Assembly (NCBI GenBank): GCA_020430865.1
Contig: JAGQIY010000907.1
Span: 1-16,512, forward strand
Reading direction: 5' to 3'
Length of the DNA: 16,512 bases
From: Myxococcales bacterium
Lineage (GTDB): Bacteria > Myxococcota > Polyangia > Polyangiales > Polyangiaceae
The notes beneath the pieces were generated by a model. That model worked only from the letters and a program-made list of their open reading frames with translations, did not search any database and had not been told where the DNA came from. Below are positions 1-6,213 of this stretch, piece after piece; position 1 is the stretch's first letter, and each line of letters starts with the position of its first letter. Position numbers and translations under genes: made by a program.

Positions 1-729
1 ATCGACTTTCTGCTGCACACCAAGCGCGGGCACTGTGAGTACTTCGCCTCTGCCCTGGCGCTCCTGGCCCGGAGCATCGGCATCCCGAGTCGCGTGGTCG
101 CCGGCTACACCGTCAGCGAGTTCAGCGACGTCGGAGGGTACTACCTGGTACGCGAGCGCAACGCCCACTCCTGGGTCGAGGCCTGGACCGGTGATCACTG
201 GGAGACCTTCGACGCCACCCCGAGCTCCGAGATCTTTCCTGCGGATCGCCGCACGAGCTGGCTCGGGGGCGTCGTGGACTGGCTAGGGGCCAGCTGGTCG
301 CGTTTCATGGACTGGCTGCTCGAGCGGGAGCTCTCCGAGGTGCTGAGCGCCCTGGGCGCCGCGGTGATGCTGCTGATCCTGGTGAGGTTCATCCGCTTCC
401 GCCGCCGCAGCGTCGATCCGCTGCAGCGACAGCTCGACGATGGCGTCGGCCCGCTCCCCGGCTGGGTTGCCCTCGAGCGCTCGCTGAAAGGCTCCAGCCT
501 CGAGCGCTACCCCGCGGAAACACCTGAGGCATGGGGAAAGCGCGTCCTCTCGACGCTCCCCTCGCTCGGCGGCGAGATCAGCCAGCTAGCCCGGGAGTAC
601 AGCGCGTACCGTTACGGCGCCGAAGGAGATCCGGCTGACCTCGAGCGTCGACTCCGCGAGCTGGCACTTCGCGTCAAGCGGGCCCCGGATCGACCTCACG
701 ACTCAGCCGCCGCGAGCGTCGCCAACTAG
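1..729 (+). CDS. TgpA-type transglutaminase-like membrane protein, C-terminal part (5' end outside window)
   Basis: The frame is open from base 1 and ends at TAG 727-729, giving the last 242 residues. It begins inside a transglutaminase-like core. GHCEYFASALALLAR carries the catalytic Cys (residue 12 of this fragment), NAHSWVEAW the His (56), and FDATP the Asp (71), so the Cys-His-Asp triad is complete. A hydrophobic helix follows at about residues 113-132 and is capped by the basic stretch RFIRFRRR, which fits a stop-transfer segment. The remaining ~100 residues are polar and resemble the cytoplasmic DUF4129-like tail of TgpA proteins (ETPEAWGKR, then a helical region with SAYRYG). In that family the order is multi-helix N-terminal membrane domain, periplasmic transglutaminase domain, one helix, cytoplasmic tail. 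The N-terminal membrane domain would lie to the left of the window. The physiological substrate is not known from sequence. The family call is firm; the membrane-domain part is inferred. Confidence 0.88.
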   Translation: MDFLLHTKRGHCEYFASALALLARSIGIPSRVVAGYTVSEFSDVGGYYLVRERNAHSWVEAWTGDHWETFDATPSSEIFPADRRTSWLGGVVDWLGASWSRFMDWLLERELSEVLSALGAAVMLLILVRFIRFRRRSVDPLQRQLDDGVGPLPGWVALERSLKGSSLERYPAETPEAWGKRVLSTLPSLGGEISQLAREYSAYRYGAEGDPADLERRLRELALRVKRAPDRPHDSAAASVAN

Positions 730-807
730 CCACGCTTGCGGGAGCACGGCTTTCTCGACCCCGGCTCCACGAGGCGCTAGCATCCTCGGTGATCCCCCGT
801 TTCGCCC

Positions 808-1338
808 ATGGCCGATCCGCCCCCCTCCCTCGACCGTACCGCCCTGCAGTTCCCGAGCGACTGCCCGGAGTGCGGTGCCATTTTCCCTGCGGGCACCCAG
901 GCAGCGACGGACTGCCCCACGTGCCGCGCCAAGGCGCAGGAGAATGCCCGCGTCGCGCTGGCTCGCGCTCAGGCGCGCCAGTGGGCGGCCGAGCTCAAGG
1001 CCGCGCAGGAGAAGCACGCCCGGATCTACAACCAGGGTGGAGCCCCGCCGCCTTCCCTGCCCGAGGGTCGAGCTCCGCGGCAGCGCAAGGGCTCAGTACC
1101 AACTCTGGGCACTCCGTCGGCGGCACAGTCGCCCTCAGCTGGACAGCCCCCCCTCGTTGCGCAGTCTCCCCAGGCTGCCATGGCCCCCGACTCTGGACCG
1201 ACGCCGGGCTCGGGCCAGCACCGCCTGCAGCTGATCAAGGCGCTGACCGACTCCATCGTCCAGTCCGCGAGCATCGGCGACCGCCGCGGCGCCCGGCAGG
1301 CCTACGAAGCACTGAATCGCCTCTTGCCCGAGGAGTGA
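808..1338 (+). CDS. Small zinc-ribbon protein with proline/serine-rich linker, function unknown
   Basis: This is a 176-residue protein starting at ATG 808 and ending at TGA 1336-1338. The N-terminus holds two CxxC knuckles, CPEC (Cys19, Cys22) and CPTC (Cys36, Cys39), 13 residues apart. This is the pattern of a short treble-clef or zinc-ribbon site. Residues ~40-75 are Ala/Gln/Lys/Arg-rich and probably form a helix. Residues ~78-137 are a low-complexity Pro/Ser/Ala/Gln linker. Residues ~138-174 form a second predicted helical segment (HRLQLIKALTDSIVQSA, then RQAYEALNRLLPEE). No signal peptide or membrane segment is visible, so it is probably cytoplasmic. I do not recognise a named family. It lies 78 bp after the transglutaminase gene in the same direction and could be co-transcribed, but nothing links their functions. 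Start choice rests on the first in-frame ATG before the Cys motif. Confidence 0.7.
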   Translation: MADPPPSLDRTALQFPSDCPECGAIFPAGTQAATDCPTCRAKAQENARVALARAQARQWAAELKAAQEKHARIYNQGGAPPPSLPEGRAPRQRKGSVPTLGTPSAAQSPSAGQPPLVAQSPQAAMAPDSGPTPGSGQHRLQLIKALTDSIVQSASIGDRRGARQAYEALNRLLPEE

Positions 1339-1403
1339 GGCCACCGTCGAGCGGTCACGCAAGGCGGCGCGCGCTTCCGTGGTACCTCGCCGTCTATCTC
1401 GAA

Positions 1404-2207
1404 TCAGCTCGATTCCTCGGACTCGGGGGTGAGGTCAAACGTTCCGTGACGCCCGGCGCCTCCAGCGAAGCGTGCGGCGCCCGCGCCGGTCTCCCCCGAA
1501 GCGATCACGTCGAGGCCCCCGCGAGTCTCTTCGCGCAGCGCTTCGACCCAGTCCAGATCCCAGGCGGCGTAGGCGCTGCGACGGTCCGCGCGCATACATC
1601 CCTGCGGAAACGCATTCAGCTGCTCGCACAACGTGAGCGCGGTCTCGAGCGCCTTGCCCGTGTCACACACGCGGTTCACGAGCCCCATGTCATGAGCCTC
1701 TTCGGCGCCGACGCCGCGCCCGGTGAGGATCAGATCCAGCGCCCGGCTCTGGCCTATCAGTCGCGGCAGGCGCACGGTGCCCCCGTCGATCAGCGGCACC
1801 CCCCAGCGTCGACAGAACACGCCGAACACCGCGTCTCGCGCCGCCACGCGCAGATCGCACCACACGGCGAGTTCGAGGCCGCCAGCGACCGCGTAGCCCT
1901 CCACCGCGGCGATCACTGGCTTCTGAGTGACCAGGCGGGTCGGACCCATCGGGCCGTCGCCTTCCAGTGCGACGCGGTTGCCGCGCTCGCTGCCGATCGC
2001 CTTGAGATCTGCTCCAGCGCAGAAATGCCCGCCGCTCCCGGTGAGGATCAGGCTCTTGATCCCAGCGTCCATGTCGAGCGCCTTCAGCGCCTCGACCAGG
2101 GCGCTCGCCGTCGGTCCATCCACCGCGTTTCGCACTGCGGCGCGCTCGATTCGCACCACCCCCGTCTCGCCAACGCGCTCCCGACTGACCAGCTGACTCG
2201 TGGACAT
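1404..2207 (-). CDS. Crotonase-family protein (enoyl-CoA hydratase/isomerase-like), one catalytic Glu replaced by Cys
   Basis: This 267-residue protein has the usual length for the crotonase fold. I chose ATG 2207 (MSTSQLVSRE) because upstream in-frame codons overlap the divergent gene and have no family resemblance. Crotonase hallmarks are the oxyanion-hole segment GGHFCAGADLKAI (59-71), VEGYAVAGGLELAVWCD (102-118) and GGTVRLPRLIG (142-152). Aligned to classical hydratases, the first catalytic Glu (rat Glu144) is kept as Glu112. The second (rat Glu164, in the usual PEI motif) falls at Cys132 in FGVFCRRWGVPL. The water-activating pair is therefore incomplete. FGVFCRRWGVPLIDGGT looks like a recognisable crotonase subgroup, so this is probably a subgroup trait and not decay. 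Reaction is unassigned: acyl-CoA isomerase, hydrolase or lyase chemistry are all possible. It stands alone, convergent with the zinc-ribbon gene and divergent from the hydrolase gene. Confidence 0.88.
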   Translation of the reverse strand: MSTSQLVSRERVGETGVVRIERAAVRNAVDGPTASALVEALKALDMDAGIKSLILTGSGGHFCAGADLKAIGSERGNRVALEGDGPMGPTRLVTQKPVIAAVEGYAVAGGLELAVWCDLRVAARDAVFGVFCRRWGVPLIDGGTVRLPRLIGQSRALDLILTGRGVGAEEAHDMGLVNRVCDTGKALETALTLCEQLNAFPQGCMRADRRSAYAAWDLDWVEALREETRGGLDVIASGETGAGAARFAGGAGRHGTFDLTPESEESS

Positions 2208-2278
2208 ACCAGCTGGCGTAGTCGCGTGGCCGCGCCGCGTCGAGTGACGCTTCCTCGCATCCGTGCTAAGCTTTAGAC
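2208..2278. promoter_or_regulatory. Divergent intergenic gap between crotonase and alpha/beta hydrolase genes
   Basis: These 71 bases separate two divergently transcribed starts, so at least one promoter for each direction should lie here or just inside the opposing gene. The only AT-richer patch is near 2267-2280, around a HindIII-like AAGCTT. I cannot pick convincing -35/-10 pairs by eye, so this is a location call only. Confidence 0.35.
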
Positions 2279-3244
2279 TTGAAGCAGTTGGCGGTCCGCG
2301 TGCAGCGCCCACGAGCGCGCAACCGACGACGCCCGAGGGCGTACGCTGCGCTGACGTCTCTGCTCGGGGCGCTCGGCTGTGCGGGCCCCCAGGCCGCCCA
2401 CCTTCAGTCGCCGCAGACGCCATCGCCGAGCCACGTGCCGCTGCCAGGCCGCGCGGCAGCTCCACCCGCCCCCGGCCGGTGCCTGCCGGCCGCACCGGAG
2501 ACCCCACGGCCTTCCCGTCGGGAGCCGGCAGCCACTGGAGTGCAAGCCGACGCCCCGAGTTCCGCCGCCCCCCCGGCTCCTCCAGCGTTGCCCCCGGATC
2601 TACCCATCGGCGAGTTCAGTCACCTGGAAACCTCCGAGGGCCCGGCCGAGGTGCTCCACGCGCCCGCTTCCGTGCGCAGAGCGCTCGTGTACCTCCATGG
2701 GGCTTGTGGCGATCCCCGCGCCGCCGAGGCCTTCGAGCAGACGCTCTCCCGCTACGCGACCCTCGTGGCCGTCTACGGCGAGCGCAGCTGCGGGAGCGGC
2801 CACCCCGGCCGCTTCTACTGGAACGGCCGCGCCGAGCCGCTGATGCACCGCATCGACGCCGCGCTCGCCGCCGTCGCCGCCCAGCGTGGTGGCCTGCTCG
2901 ACACGCGCCAGCCGTTGCTCTTCGGCTATTCGCAAGGCTCGGAGGTGGCGCAGTTGCTCACCGAGCGCTGGCCAGAGCGCTTCCCCGAGGTAATACTGGG
3001 CGGCGTCCCGTCGACCCCCAGCGTGAAGAGCTTGGCGAAGGTGCGCAGCGTCGCCATCGTGGGCGGTAGCCGGGAGTTTCTCACCCCCATGCGCACCGGC
3101 GAGTGGCTCCTGACTCACAACCGCGTGCGAGCCCGGTTGTTCATCCTCGCGGGCGCCAAGCACGGCTCCTTCGGCCGGCACGCCGAAGCGGACCTGGGCG
3201 AGGTCTTCGACTGGCTGCTCTCGGCGCCAGATGCCGCGCCTTAG
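2279..3244 (+). CDS. Predicted secreted/lipid-anchored alpha/beta hydrolase (esterase-like)
   Basis: The frame gives 321 residues and ends at TAG 3242-3244. The start is uncertain: TTG 2279 is the first candidate and lacks a clear ribosome binding site; TTG or GTG codons a few residues on are alternatives. The N-terminus is strongly basic (about 20 residues rich in Arg), followed by AYAALTSLLGALGC, a short hydrophobic stretch ending at Cys34. This resembles a lipoprotein signal with an imperfect lipobox (ALGC). Residues ~40-108 are a Pro/Ala/Ser-rich linker. The catalytic domain (~110-315) has the HG oxyanion motif (140-141), nucleophile elbow GYSQG with Ser218 (216-220), and a late His in AKHGSFG (His295). 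The acidic triad member is probably in the VGGSREF region (261-267) but is not certain. The fold resembles dienelactone-hydrolase, polyhydroxybutyrate-depolymerase or phospholipase/carboxylesterase-like enzymes; the substrate cannot be told. Confidence 0.8.
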   Translation: MKQLAVRVQRPRARNRRRPRAYAALTSLLGALGCAGPQAAHLQSPQTPSPSHVPLPGRAAAPPAPGRCLPAAPETPRPSRREPAATGVQADAPSSAAPPAPPALPPDLPIGEFSHLETSEGPAEVLHAPASVRRALVYLHGACGDPRAAEAFEQTLSRYATLVAVYGERSCGSGHPGRFYWNGRAEPLMHRIDAALAAVAAQRGGLLDTRQPLLFGYSQGSEVAQLLTERWPERFPEVILGGVPSTPSVKSLAKVRSVAIVGGSREFLTPMRTGEWLLTHNRVRARLFILAGAKHGSFGRHAEADLGEVFDWLLSAPDAAP

Positions 3245-3268
3245 CGTCTGGGGGCAACCGAGCCAGAT

Positions 3269-3328
3269 CAGCGCCACGAGCGGCGCCATACGCGCTGGGA
3301 CGCCCAGAAACTCGCGCCCGTGGCGCTG
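3269..3328. repeat. Long inverted repeat with nested hairpin in hydrolase-tesB gap
   Basis: CAGCGCCACG at 3269-3278 is the exact reverse complement of CGTGGCGCTG at 3319-3328. After one mismatch, three more inner base pairs can form (3280-3282 with 3315-3317). Inside the loop, CTGGG 3295-3299 and CCCAG 3303-3307 form a second perfect 5-bp stem. The structure starts 24 bases after the hydrolase stop codon. It could fold in RNA from either strand. There is no T-tract, so it is not a canonical intrinsic terminator. Confidence 0.55.
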
Positions 3329-3346
3329 CAAGCACTGACAGCGGCG

Positions 3347-3362
3347 GCCTACTGCCGTAGGC
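3347..3362 (+). promoter_or_regulatory. Perfect hairpin just upstream of the tesB start
   Basis: GCCTAC 3347-3352, loop TGCC, GTAGGC 3357-3362 form a perfect 6-bp stem with a four-base loop. The 3' arm contains TAGG, the only Shine-Dalgarno-like purine run near the ATG at 3371. If this folds in the mRNA it would cover that weak site. Role is inferred only. Confidence 0.3.
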
Positions 3363-3370
3363 ATTGGTCC

Positions 3371-4249
3371 ATGTCGGACCCTCAGACCGCCGTTCAGACC
3401 TTGATCCAGCGTCTCGACCTCGAAGAGATCGACACCAACCTGTATCGCGGCTTCAGCCCCATCGACGGCCGCCCGCGGGTGTTCGGGGGACAGGTCGCTG
3501 GCCAGGCGCTGGTCGCCGCCTGTCGCACGGTCGAGGGCCGCACGGCTCACTCGCTGCATGCCTACTTCCTCAGACCCGGCGACCCCGCGATCCCGATCAT
3601 CTACGAGGTGGACCGCATCCGCGACGGCCGTTCCTTCACCACGCGTCGGGTAGTCGCCCTGCAACGGGGCGAGGCGATCTTCAGCATGGCCGTCTCGTTC
3701 CACGTCGAGGAAACCGGACTCGAGCATCAAGCGCCCATGCCTCCTGCCGATCCTCCCGAGAGCGTGCCGTCCAACAGCGAGCGCCTGGAAGAGGGCTACG
3801 AGCGCACTCAGAGCCCGCTGCTGGAGTTCCTGATGAAGCTCGAGCGTCCCATCGAGCAACACGATCTGGACCCGGTCAACATCCTGGAGCCGAAGCCCCA
3901 TCGAGGCCTGCACCGCATCTGGTTCCGCAGTCGAGCGAAGCTCCCGGACGATCCGCTGCTGCACCAGTGCGTCCTGACCTACGCGTCGGACATGTCGCTG
4001 CTCGACAACTGCATCAACTACCACGGCATCACCTGGTTCAACCCGAACCTGATCGCCGCGAGCCTGGACCACGCGATCTGGTTTCATCGCCCTTTCCGTG
4101 CGGATGAATGGCTGCTGTACGCGATGGACAGCCCCAGCGCCTCCGGGAGCCGCGGCCTGAACCTCGCTCACGTCTATGCTCAGGACGGTACGCTGGTCGC
4201 TTCCGTGGCCCAGGAGAGCCTGATGCGCCTGGTCGACAAGAAGCGCTGA
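3371..4249 (+). CDS. tesB: Acyl-CoA thioesterase II
   Basis: This 292-residue double-hotdog protein is very close to the ~286 residues of E. coli TesB. It hydrolyses acyl-CoA to free fatty acid and CoA in the cytoplasm. N-terminal hotdog markers are VFGGQVAGQALVAA (37-50), HSLHAYFLRPGD (60-71) and RDGRSFTTRRV (84-94). C-terminal markers are LTYASDMSLLD (202-212), DHAIWFHRPF (233-242), SASGSRG (256-262) and VASVAQESLMR (276-286). By motif alignment the E. coli catalytic Asp204, Thr228 and Gln278 correspond to Asp207, Ser231 and Gln281. The Thr is therefore replaced by Ser, which keeps the hydroxyl. ATG 3371 is chosen because MSDPQTAVQTLIQRLDLE matches the usual N-terminus; the frame is open further upstream but that part looks non-coding. 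It lies 126 bp after the hydrolase gene, separated by inverted repeats, and is probably its own transcription unit or loosely linked. Confidence 0.95.
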   Translation: MSDPQTAVQTLIQRLDLEEIDTNLYRGFSPIDGRPRVFGGQVAGQALVAACRTVEGRTAHSLHAYFLRPGDPAIPIIYEVDRIRDGRSFTTRRVVALQRGEAIFSMAVSFHVEETGLEHQAPMPPADPPESVPSNSERLEEGYERTQSPLLEFLMKLERPIEQHDLDPVNILEPKPHRGLHRIWFRSRAKLPDDPLLHQCVLTYASDMSLLDNCINYHGITWFNPNLIAASLDHAIWFHRPFRADEWLLYAMDSPSASGSRGLNLAHVYAQDGTLVASVAQESLMRLVDKKR

Positions 4250-4274
4250 ACGGCTCCTTCGCGGGTTCCAGCCC

Positions 4275-4296
4275 GAGCGCTTGGCCAGCGCGGCTC
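4275..4296 (+). terminator. Weak hairpin downstream of tesB, possible terminator
   Basis: GCGCT 4277-4281 and AGCGC 4287-4291 form a 5-bp stem around TGGCC. An alternative pairing extends it through GAG/CTC to 4275-4296. It sits 26 bases after the tesB stop. There is no T-run after it, so any termination would be weak or factor-assisted. Confidence 0.25.
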
Positions 4297-4339
4297 ACCC
4301 CCGAGAACCGAGCTTGAACCACCAGCGGCGTTCAGAACC

Positions 4340-4370
4340 TGTGGATAGGCTGACGGAGAGCTGTGGATCC
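4340..4370 (+). promoter_or_regulatory. Two DnaA-box-like nonamers upstream of tdk
   Basis: TGTGGATAG at 4340-4348 differs by one base from TGTGGATAA, the reverse complement of the DnaA box TTATCCACA. TGTGGATCC at 4362-4370 shares the TGTGGAT core and differs at two positions. They are in the same orientation, 22 bp apart start to start, about 95-125 bp before the tdk start. Binding is not shown by sequence alone. Confidence 0.3.
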
Positions 4371-4463
4371 TGCTGTGAGCAACCCTCGAGCCGGCGCAAA
4401 AAGACTCACGCGAGGTGCGAGGTGGCTTCCCATCGCTGCGGCACGGTCTAGCCTCGCGCCGCG

Positions 4464-5093
4464 ATGGCCAAGCTCTACTTCCGCTACGGCACCATGGACA
4501 GCGCGAAGACGCTCAACCTGCTCGCGGTCGCTCACAACTACCGCAAGCAAGGCAAGCGCGTGCTGCTGCTCAAGCCAAAGCTCGACGTGCGCTTCGGTGC
4601 CGAGACCATCCGCTCTCGCTCCGGTCTCGAGGCGCCCGCCGATCTGCTGGTCGATCCGGATCGACCGCTGGACGTGGAGGCGCTGCGTGGACTGAACTGC
4701 ATCCTGGTCGACGAGGCGCAGTTCCTCAGTGAGCAAGTGATCGAGCAGCTGCGCGAACTCACCACCGAGCTGGGCGTGCCGGTGATCTGCTATGGGCTCC
4801 GAACCGACTTCCAGACGCGGCTGTTCCCCGGCAGCAAACGGCTGCTGGAGCTGGCAGACAGCATCGAAGAGGTGAAGGTCACGTGCCAGTTCTGCGATCG
4901 CAAGGCGGTGTTCAACCTGCGCATGGTCGACGGGCTCGCGGTGGTGGATGGTCCGCAGATCCAGCTGGGCGCCGACGAGCGCTACGTCCCGGCTTGCTGG
5001 CTCCACTACCGAGGCGAAATGGAGAAGGCTCGCCGAGTCGCGGCCGAACGCGCCCGGAGCGAGGCTGGCGATTCCGACGAGGCGTCCCTATAA
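4464..5093 (+). CDS. tdk: Thymidine kinase (type II)
   Basis: This 209-residue protein phosphorylates thymidine to dTMP with ATP in the pyrimidine salvage pathway; the length fits type II enzymes (~190-220). The P-loop is YGTMDSAKT (8-16), the Walker B/catalytic motif is DEAQF (83-87, Glu84 the likely base), and CYGLRTDFQ (109-117) is a family signature. The lasso and zinc site are seen as CQFC (Cys141, Cys144) and YVPACWLHY with Cys178 and His181. One oddity is that the P-loop has Ala14 where most members have the Gly of GKT/S; Ser also occurs there in some family members, so activity is still expected. ATG 4464 is the natural start (MAKLYFRYG). Upstream lie two DnaA-box-like sites. The last ~25 residues form a charged tail. 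The next gene starts 82 bp downstream. Confidence 0.95.
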   Translation: MAKLYFRYGTMDSAKTLNLLAVAHNYRKQGKRVLLLKPKLDVRFGAETIRSRSGLEAPADLLVDPDRPLDVEALRGLNCILVDEAQFLSEQVIEQLRELTTELGVPVICYGLRTDFQTRLFPGSKRLLELADSIEEVKVTCQFCDRKAVFNLRMVDGLAVVDGPQIQLGADERYVPACWLHYRGEMEKARRVAAERARSEAGDSDEASL

Positions 5094-5164
5094 CCTTGGC
5101 TCGGTTCGTCGGCCGCCGCCTACGGACCCACTCGAGCAAGGCGCGCGTGAACCACACGTGACGC

Positions 5165-5172
5165 GAGGAGGG
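5165..5172 (+). promoter_or_regulatory. Strong ribosome binding site for the aldo/keto reductase gene
   Basis: GAGGAGGG lies three bases before ATG 5176. This fixes the start at 5176; the frame is open well upstream, through the tdk 3' end, but that part has no family similarity. Confidence 0.7.
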
Positions 5173-5175
5173 ATC

Positions 5176-6198
5176 ATGGAACTACGCAGGCTCGGAAACT
5201 CGGGACTGAAGGTCAGCGTGCTCAGCCTGGGCGCGATGACGTTCGGGGAATCGCAGACCTTCATGAAGGGCGTCACCTCGGGCGATGACGAGGCGCGGCG
5301 CATCTTCGACGCCGCGATCGAGGGGGGAGTCAACCTCGTCGACACCGCGAACGTGTACAGCGAAGGGCGCTCCGAGGAGCTCACCGGCGAGTGGATCGCA
5401 GGCAAGCGCGATCGCGTGCTCTTGGCAACCAAGTGCCGCTTCCCCATCGGCTTCGGCACCACCCCCGTCGGCCCCTACGACATGGGGCTCTCACGCAAGG
5501 CGATCCTCGACGCCTGCGAGGCTTCCCTCAAGCGGCTGAACACCGACGTGATCGACCTGTACCAGGTTCACATGCAGGACGGTTCGGTACCCATCGAGGA
5601 GACGTTGCGTGCGCTGGACGACCTAATTACCGCAGGGAAAGTACGCTACATCGGTTGCTCGAACTACGCCGCCTACCGCCTGGTGGAGTCGCTGTGGGCA
5701 GCCGACAAGCTGCGAACCCATCGCTACGCATCGGTGCAGCTCCAGTGGTCGCTGGCGGTGCGCGACGCCGAGCGCGAGGTGATCCCCGCCTGCCGGCGCT
5801 TCGACATCGGCACCCTGATCTGGTCACCTCTGGCTCGAGGCTTCCTGAGCGGGAAGTACCGGAAGGGACAGAAGCCGCCAGAAGGCTCGAGGCTCGAGGC
5901 GTGGCAAGACAGCTACGCCCAGTTCGACAACGACCGCATGTGGCACCTGATCGATGTCCTGGGAGAGGTCGCCCAGCGTCACGAGACGACCCACGCCGCG
6001 ATCGCCCTGGCCTGGCTCCTGAACCGCCCGGAGACCACCAGCGTGATCATGGGAGCTCGCACGATGGATCAGCTGAACGCGAACCTGAAGGCGGCGAGCA
6101 TCAAGCTGACCCAGAAGGACGTCCAGGCCCTGGATGACGCATCGAAGCCGAGCTGGGGCTACCCCTACGACTTCATCGCGCGCATGGAGCCGTGGTGA
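5176..6198 (+). CDS. Aldo/keto reductase, NADPH-dependent oxidoreductase
   Basis: This 340-residue TIM-barrel protein belongs to the aldo/keto reductases that resemble bacterial YajO-like proteins and Kv-beta. They reduce carbonyls with NADPH in the cytoplasm. The start at ATG 5176 gives the typical opening MELRRLGNSGLKVSVLSLGA. The catalytic tetrad is visible: Asp56 and Tyr61 in DTANVYSEG, Lys86 in LLATKC, and His132 in LYQVHMQD. Other family landmarks are GKVRYIGCSNYAA (154-166), the strand VQLQWSL (187-193) and the cofactor-binding segment WSPLARGFLSGKY (216-228). The C-terminal end carries TSVIMGARTMDQLNANL (288-304), another cofactor region. Substrate cannot be inferred. It ends 15 bp before the convergent stop of the DUF6986-like gene. 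The 82-bp gap to tdk carries only the ribosome binding site and a TATAAC at 5089-5094 that could be a weak -10 element. Confidence 0.93.
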   Translation: MELRRLGNSGLKVSVLSLGAMTFGESQTFMKGVTSGDDEARRIFDAAIEGGVNLVDTANVYSEGRSEELTGEWIAGKRDRVLLATKCRFPIGFGTTPVGPYDMGLSRKAILDACEASLKRLNTDVIDLYQVHMQDGSVPIEETLRALDDLITAGKVRYIGCSNYAAYRLVESLWAADKLRTHRYASVQLQWSLAVRDAEREVIPACRRFDIGTLIWSPLARGFLSGKYRKGQKPPEGSRLEAWQDSYAQFDNDRMWHLIDVLGEVAQRHETTHAAIALAWLLNRPETTSVIMGARTMDQLNANLKAASIKLTQKDVQALDDASKPSWGYPYDFIARMEPW

Positions 6199-6213
6199 TC
6201 AGCACGGTGGTCG

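Noticed and set aside
1401..1415. GAATC-AGCTC-GATTC hairpin at the crotonase stop codon as a terminator
   Set aside because: Only five AT-containing pairs, partly coding, no T-run; could easily be chance.
789..2276. A 495-codon plus-strand open frame across the zinc-ribbon gene and antisense to the crotonase gene
   Set aside because: It runs through one gene in the wrong frame and another on the wrong strand; composition is Arg/Ala/Pro-rich without domains.
2600..4171. A 523-codon minus-strand open frame opposite the hydrolase and tesB genes
   Set aside because: It spans two real plus-strand genes and the gap between them, and its product shows no motifs. TesB on the other strand is unambiguous.
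6190..6207. CCGTG...CACGG inverted repeat at the convergent end of the aldo/keto reductase and DUF6986-like genes, as a bidirectional terminator
   Set aside because: The stem is only five pairs with an eight-base loop, lies partly in coding sequence, and has no T-tract on either side; too weak to call.
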